In this document: in pieces, positions 60,565 through 64,000 of the stretch | Numbering within the stretch: position 1 is the first letter of the stretch | Layout of the letters: each line of letters opens with the position of its first letter | DNA from: Plasmodium brasilianum | Lineage: Eukaryota > Apicomplexa > Aconoidasida > Haemosporida > Plasmodiidae | Assembly: GCF_023973825.1 (NCBI RefSeq) | Contig: NC_090122.1 | Coordinates: 62,001 to 126,000 of the forward strand | Direction: 5' to 3' | Length of the DNA: 64,000 bases | Position numbers and translations under genes: made by a program | Notes under the pieces: generated by a model | Told to the model about the DNA's origin: nothing | Databases searched by the model: none | Seen by the model: only the letters and a program-made list of their open reading frames with translations

Positions 60565-63500
60565 TTATTGTTTCCTCTCGTCACTTTTAGTATCGTCGTT
60601 CAAAAAGTTGTTATAATACTGCAGATAATACTTCTTATATTCATTATTCATATTGTTTGAGTCCATTTTAATATAATTTAAGGTAATGTTTTTATTCGTT
60701 GCTATGTCAATAATTTGAAAGAAGTATTTTCTAGAAATCGGATCATTCTTTAAATTAAAGGCATGAAATATTTTATTTAGTAATAAGCCAATTTGGTTAA
60801 CAGATAAACCAAAATCAATCATACTATTATAGAAATTAAAATATTTAAAAAAAAAAAAATACTTTTTAATCAGTGATTCTTTATTTTCATATCTTAATTT
60901 TTCTAGTAAAACATTTTCTTGTATTATTTCTGATATTATAATTAATAGACTGACTTCCCAAAATTTTATGTTATTCCATAAGTCGTGGGCATATAAAAAT
61001 TTATGTAAAAATACCTTCTTCATTTTTAAATTGTTCTCATTGATTATACTTTCACTTGTGCTTATTGCATTTGTGTTGTTCTTTTCTGTGGTTACATTAC
61101 CATTAATATTCATATCTATCTCTCCTATTCCATAACTTGTGCTTTCTTCCTTCTTGGACCTAATTTTTTCTTCCTCCACCTGATATTCACTATTGTTTAT
61201 ATTAACTGCATAAACATCTTTTGAGGTATTTACTAATGCAGGTAATCCATTTAAACAATATTTATCATCTTCCTCATATGTACCTTCCTCTTTTGTATCA
61301 TTATTCCTTTTTGACATATCTAAACTCGTCACTACATCACCACCATTTACTGCAAGTTTTATACTCCCATTAGATACTTCTTTCTTTCTACACTCATATA
61401 TATTTATCACATTCGATTCTCTCTTCGTTTTGGAAAATATCTCCATACTGTTCCCTTTTGAGGAATGGGTTTTACAATGTTCACTGTCATCTGAGAAAAA
61501 AAAATCACCATTTTTACACATATCACCGTAAGAATTTTTAGTATTCTTTTTTGATTTTGTCTTTTTTATGCTTCTATTTAAGGCCAATTTTTTTCTACCC
61601 TTCTCAAAAAAGGGATACTGCTCTAATAATATATTTATGTTTATATCACGATTTTTCTCAATTTCAAAGTAGAAGTTTTCCGAAGCAACTAAAATGTAAA
61701 TGGATGACCAATAATCTAAATATAAATTGCACAAGTCTAAAAATGACAAAATAATTTTTGCAAAAATTACTATACTTTTAATATGTGTAAAATGTACTCT
61801 TTTTTTTTTAATGAAATATATTAAACATTCACAAAATATAAACCTGTTGTTGTAAACGTTGAAATATCTAGTTATATTTAATTTAGATATTTTATCAAAA
61901 TTGTTATGAAATAGATTTTTTAAATAAAATTTAAAAAAAATTTCCATCTTTTTTAAATTTTTAGGACAATTCTCATCACTACTTACACTATCTGAATCGT
62001 TCTCATCATCCCAACCCTTCTTTATAACCATATTTCTTACATAGGAACAGCTAAAATCGGACTCTCCTTCGTCGCTACTATTTTCACTTTTTTTATTCGT
62101 ACTATTCTTGTACATCCCATCAACAACATTTTTAATTTTTTCTAAGTTTGTTATCTCTTTATTAATTTTTCCATTATCATCCATCTTTTTTTCACCCCCT
62201 TCATTATTCCTTCCTTCACAATTACTACCTTCAACACAGTCTAATCGGACACTCATATTACTGCAGCGTGAATCATAATCAGCTTCAACCTCCATATGTT
62301 CAAGTGAATTGTCTTTGCCCCCGTTATCCATTGCTTCATTTGCACATGTGTTAATTTCATTGGGTAATTCCTGCTTAATGACTGCACTTCCCTCTTCATC
62401 CTTTGCTTCATTGCCTCCCTTATCTTCTTTTCCCTCCGTATCTTCTTTACCTCCATTATCTGCTTTTCCCTCCTTATCGTCTCTGCTTCCCTTATCTGCT
62501 TTTCCCTCCTTATCGTCTCTGCTTCCCTTATTTTCTTTCCCCTCATTATCCTCTTTGTCTTCCTTATCTTTACATTTTTTACACTGTTTATCTCCCCCAT
62601 TGGAAAACTCCGTCTTACTCATCAATTCCGCTTTTTCGCTGAGTACTTCCCCCTCCTTTCGCTCGACCATCGGTTCAGTGACTTCATTTCTCCCTCTCCT
62701 CAATTTGAGATTTCCTTCGTGAGTCTCTTCCTCCGAATCGCTTGAACTTGAAACCTCCTGATCGTTTTCTTCCTTTTTGTTAAAAAAAACAATCTCATTA
62801 AAAATGTTTGTATACAGATTATTCGAATTTTTCACATTCTTCTTCTTTGTACTATTATTGTCATCATTTTGTAAAAAGTTCTTGTACAAATTTGCATTAA
62901 AAAAGGAGGAAATTAAATCAGTATATTTGCTTCTAGTATTAGTAACATGGTTACTACTATTTAAAGTACTAATTTCCTCTGAGGTATTATTATAAGAATA
63001 ATTTTTCTCCATAGAACTTACTTCATTTAGGTAATCAATTAACATAGGCCAAGAAACAATATTGTTATAAAAAATTAAATGTTCACTTTCTGTTTTTATA
63101 TCCTTGTAGTGCAATTCACAATACTCCTCAATTTCTCTACTAGCATCCACATCTTTGAATGTGTCAATACAGCTATTCAAATCATATTGTACATTCCTAA
63201 TATAGGAAGTAAAGAAAATTAAATATTTCATAATGTTATCTTTTATACAAGAAATTCTTTTACTATCCATAGATTCTAAAGAATGTAAAATACTTTTCAA
63301 TCTTTTCTCTTTTTTTAATTCAACTTCATTCACATTATTAATAGTGTTCTTATATTCATACTCTCTTTTTTTTGCTATTAAATATTTATGTATACAAGTA
63401 TTTGATAATTCTATTCTCTTTAAAGGGTGATAATAAGTGCTATTATGAAATATGTTAATGGCCTCCATTAATGTTTCATACGCATCCACACAATTTTCAA

Positions 63501-64000
63501 TATACCTTACACTCTCATTTCTTGTCTTCTCAACCTCTTTATCATTTTCTATTCCATCTATTTTTATTTGATCAAATACATTTTTATGATTCAGCAAAGT
63601 AGTGTTTAACGTATTATTTAATATTTCACATTCAATATAATTAATAAAATCTTTAATTTGTTCACACCTTCTTTCAATATTCTTTTTTAAACTTATAATA
63701 CCATTTTTAATCCCTGATGATTCATTCTTAAATTCCTTAAACAGGACAGATAAATTCCTTAAACTGTACTCATATTCTTTTTCGATTCGAATAATTTCCA
63801 GAAATATTCGACTTAAATGTTCGCAACATTTCCTTCCTTCCTCTACTCTTTTTAAGGCTTTCTTCCAATCGCTTATACTGAGTTGCGAGAAAAAAGAAAA
63901 AAAGAAAAAAAAAATATCAAATAAATATCACCACCTTGCCTATTTTTGTGTACACACAAACATATAAACATATGAACACACGTCTAAGCGTGCATTTGAT
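60565..64000 (-). CDS. F-BAR/FCH-like domain protein, 5' end beyond the window
   Basis: One large exon runs from 63877 down to 60565, giving about 1,100 residues. It is preceded by an acceptor (CAACTCAG, 63878-63879), so at least one further exon lies outside or at the window edge. Its first 250 residues look like an F-BAR/FCH membrane-curving helical domain: SDWKKALKRVEEGRKCCEHL, then an EIIRIEKEYEYSL segment, followed by long helices. The middle is low-complexity, with a tandem EGKADKGSRDDK-type Lys/Glu/Gly/Asp repeat (about 62380-62570). The last 330 residues are again well-folded in appearance (DLWNNIKFWEVSLL, SVNQIGLLLNKIFHAF) but I do not recognise that domain. F-BAR proteins bend membranes at endocytic or division sites; a role here is inference. 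The domain call is by pattern, without a search. Confidence 0.6.

Noticed and set aside
62253..62722. Open frames of up to 137 codons over the F-BAR-like repeat (Ser/Leu/Pro-rich on plus, Arg/Glu/Met-rich on minus).
   Set aside because: They are shadows of the Lys/Glu/Gly repeat of the real minus-strand frame.

Overview
The window looks like nuclear DNA of a malaria parasite (Plasmodium). It is extremely AT-rich, has kilobase-long gene-poor spacers of A/T homopolymers and TA microsatellites, and has GT-AG introns with U-rich acceptors. Proteins carry large Asn-, Lys- and Asp/Glu-rich insertions. It also holds lineage-specific genes: a CPW-WPC protein and a nuclear-encoded SufD with a putative apicoplast leader. 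From memory, without a search, the gene order (ribosomal P1, two tRNAs, SufD, CPW-WPC, CK2 beta, NOT1, PheRS beta, syntaxin, SNF2L) matches the left end of P. falciparum chromosome 11. The base composition and the subtelomeric-looking first gene fit a species such as P. malariae or P. ovale, but I cannot fix the species from sequence alone.

Layout. 1-7.4 kb: very AT-rich, gene-poor DNA at the likely subtelomere/core boundary, holding one two-exon acidic/transmembrane/basic protein gene. 7.4-14.2 kb: ribosomal stalk protein P1 (minus), tRNA-Gly(UCC) (plus), tRNA-Leu(CAA) (minus). 14.2-18.2 kb: single-exon SufD. 19.0-22.9 kb: a 13-exon CPW-WPC gene (minus) whose exons I reassembled, including an 11-nt exon. 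25.5-26.9 kb: an ARP4-like actin-related protein. 29.5-30.3 kb: CK2 regulatory subunit. 33.3-43.4 kb: the CCR4-NOT scaffold NOT1, whose reading frame breaks in two long poly-A tracts. 44.7-45.1 kb: a tiny two-exon RIIa-type dimerisation/docking protein. 45.1-47.2 kb: cytosolic PheRS beta (minus, two exons). 49.5-51.5 kb: a four-exon Qa-type syntaxin (minus). 52.5-58.0 kb: a five-exon ISWI/SNF2L remodeller (minus) with SANT and SLIDE domains. 60.6 kb to the end: an F-BAR-like protein (minus) whose 5' end lies outside the window.

Most genes are core housekeeping functions: translation (P1, tRNAs, PheRS), mRNA turnover (NOT1), chromatin (SNF2L, ARP4-like), kinase regulation (CK2 beta), membrane traffic (syntaxin, F-BAR) and apicoplast Fe-S assembly (SufD). 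The CPW-WPC gene is the sexual/ookinete-stage surface component. I found no mobile element, CRISPR array or prokaryote-style system. The most useful points for a second look are the paired frame breaks in NOT1, the micro-exon structure of the CPW-WPC gene, the tiny spliced RIIa gene, the divergent nucleotide pocket of the actin-related protein, a 25-bp palindromic tandem repeat, and three unannotated small ORFs.
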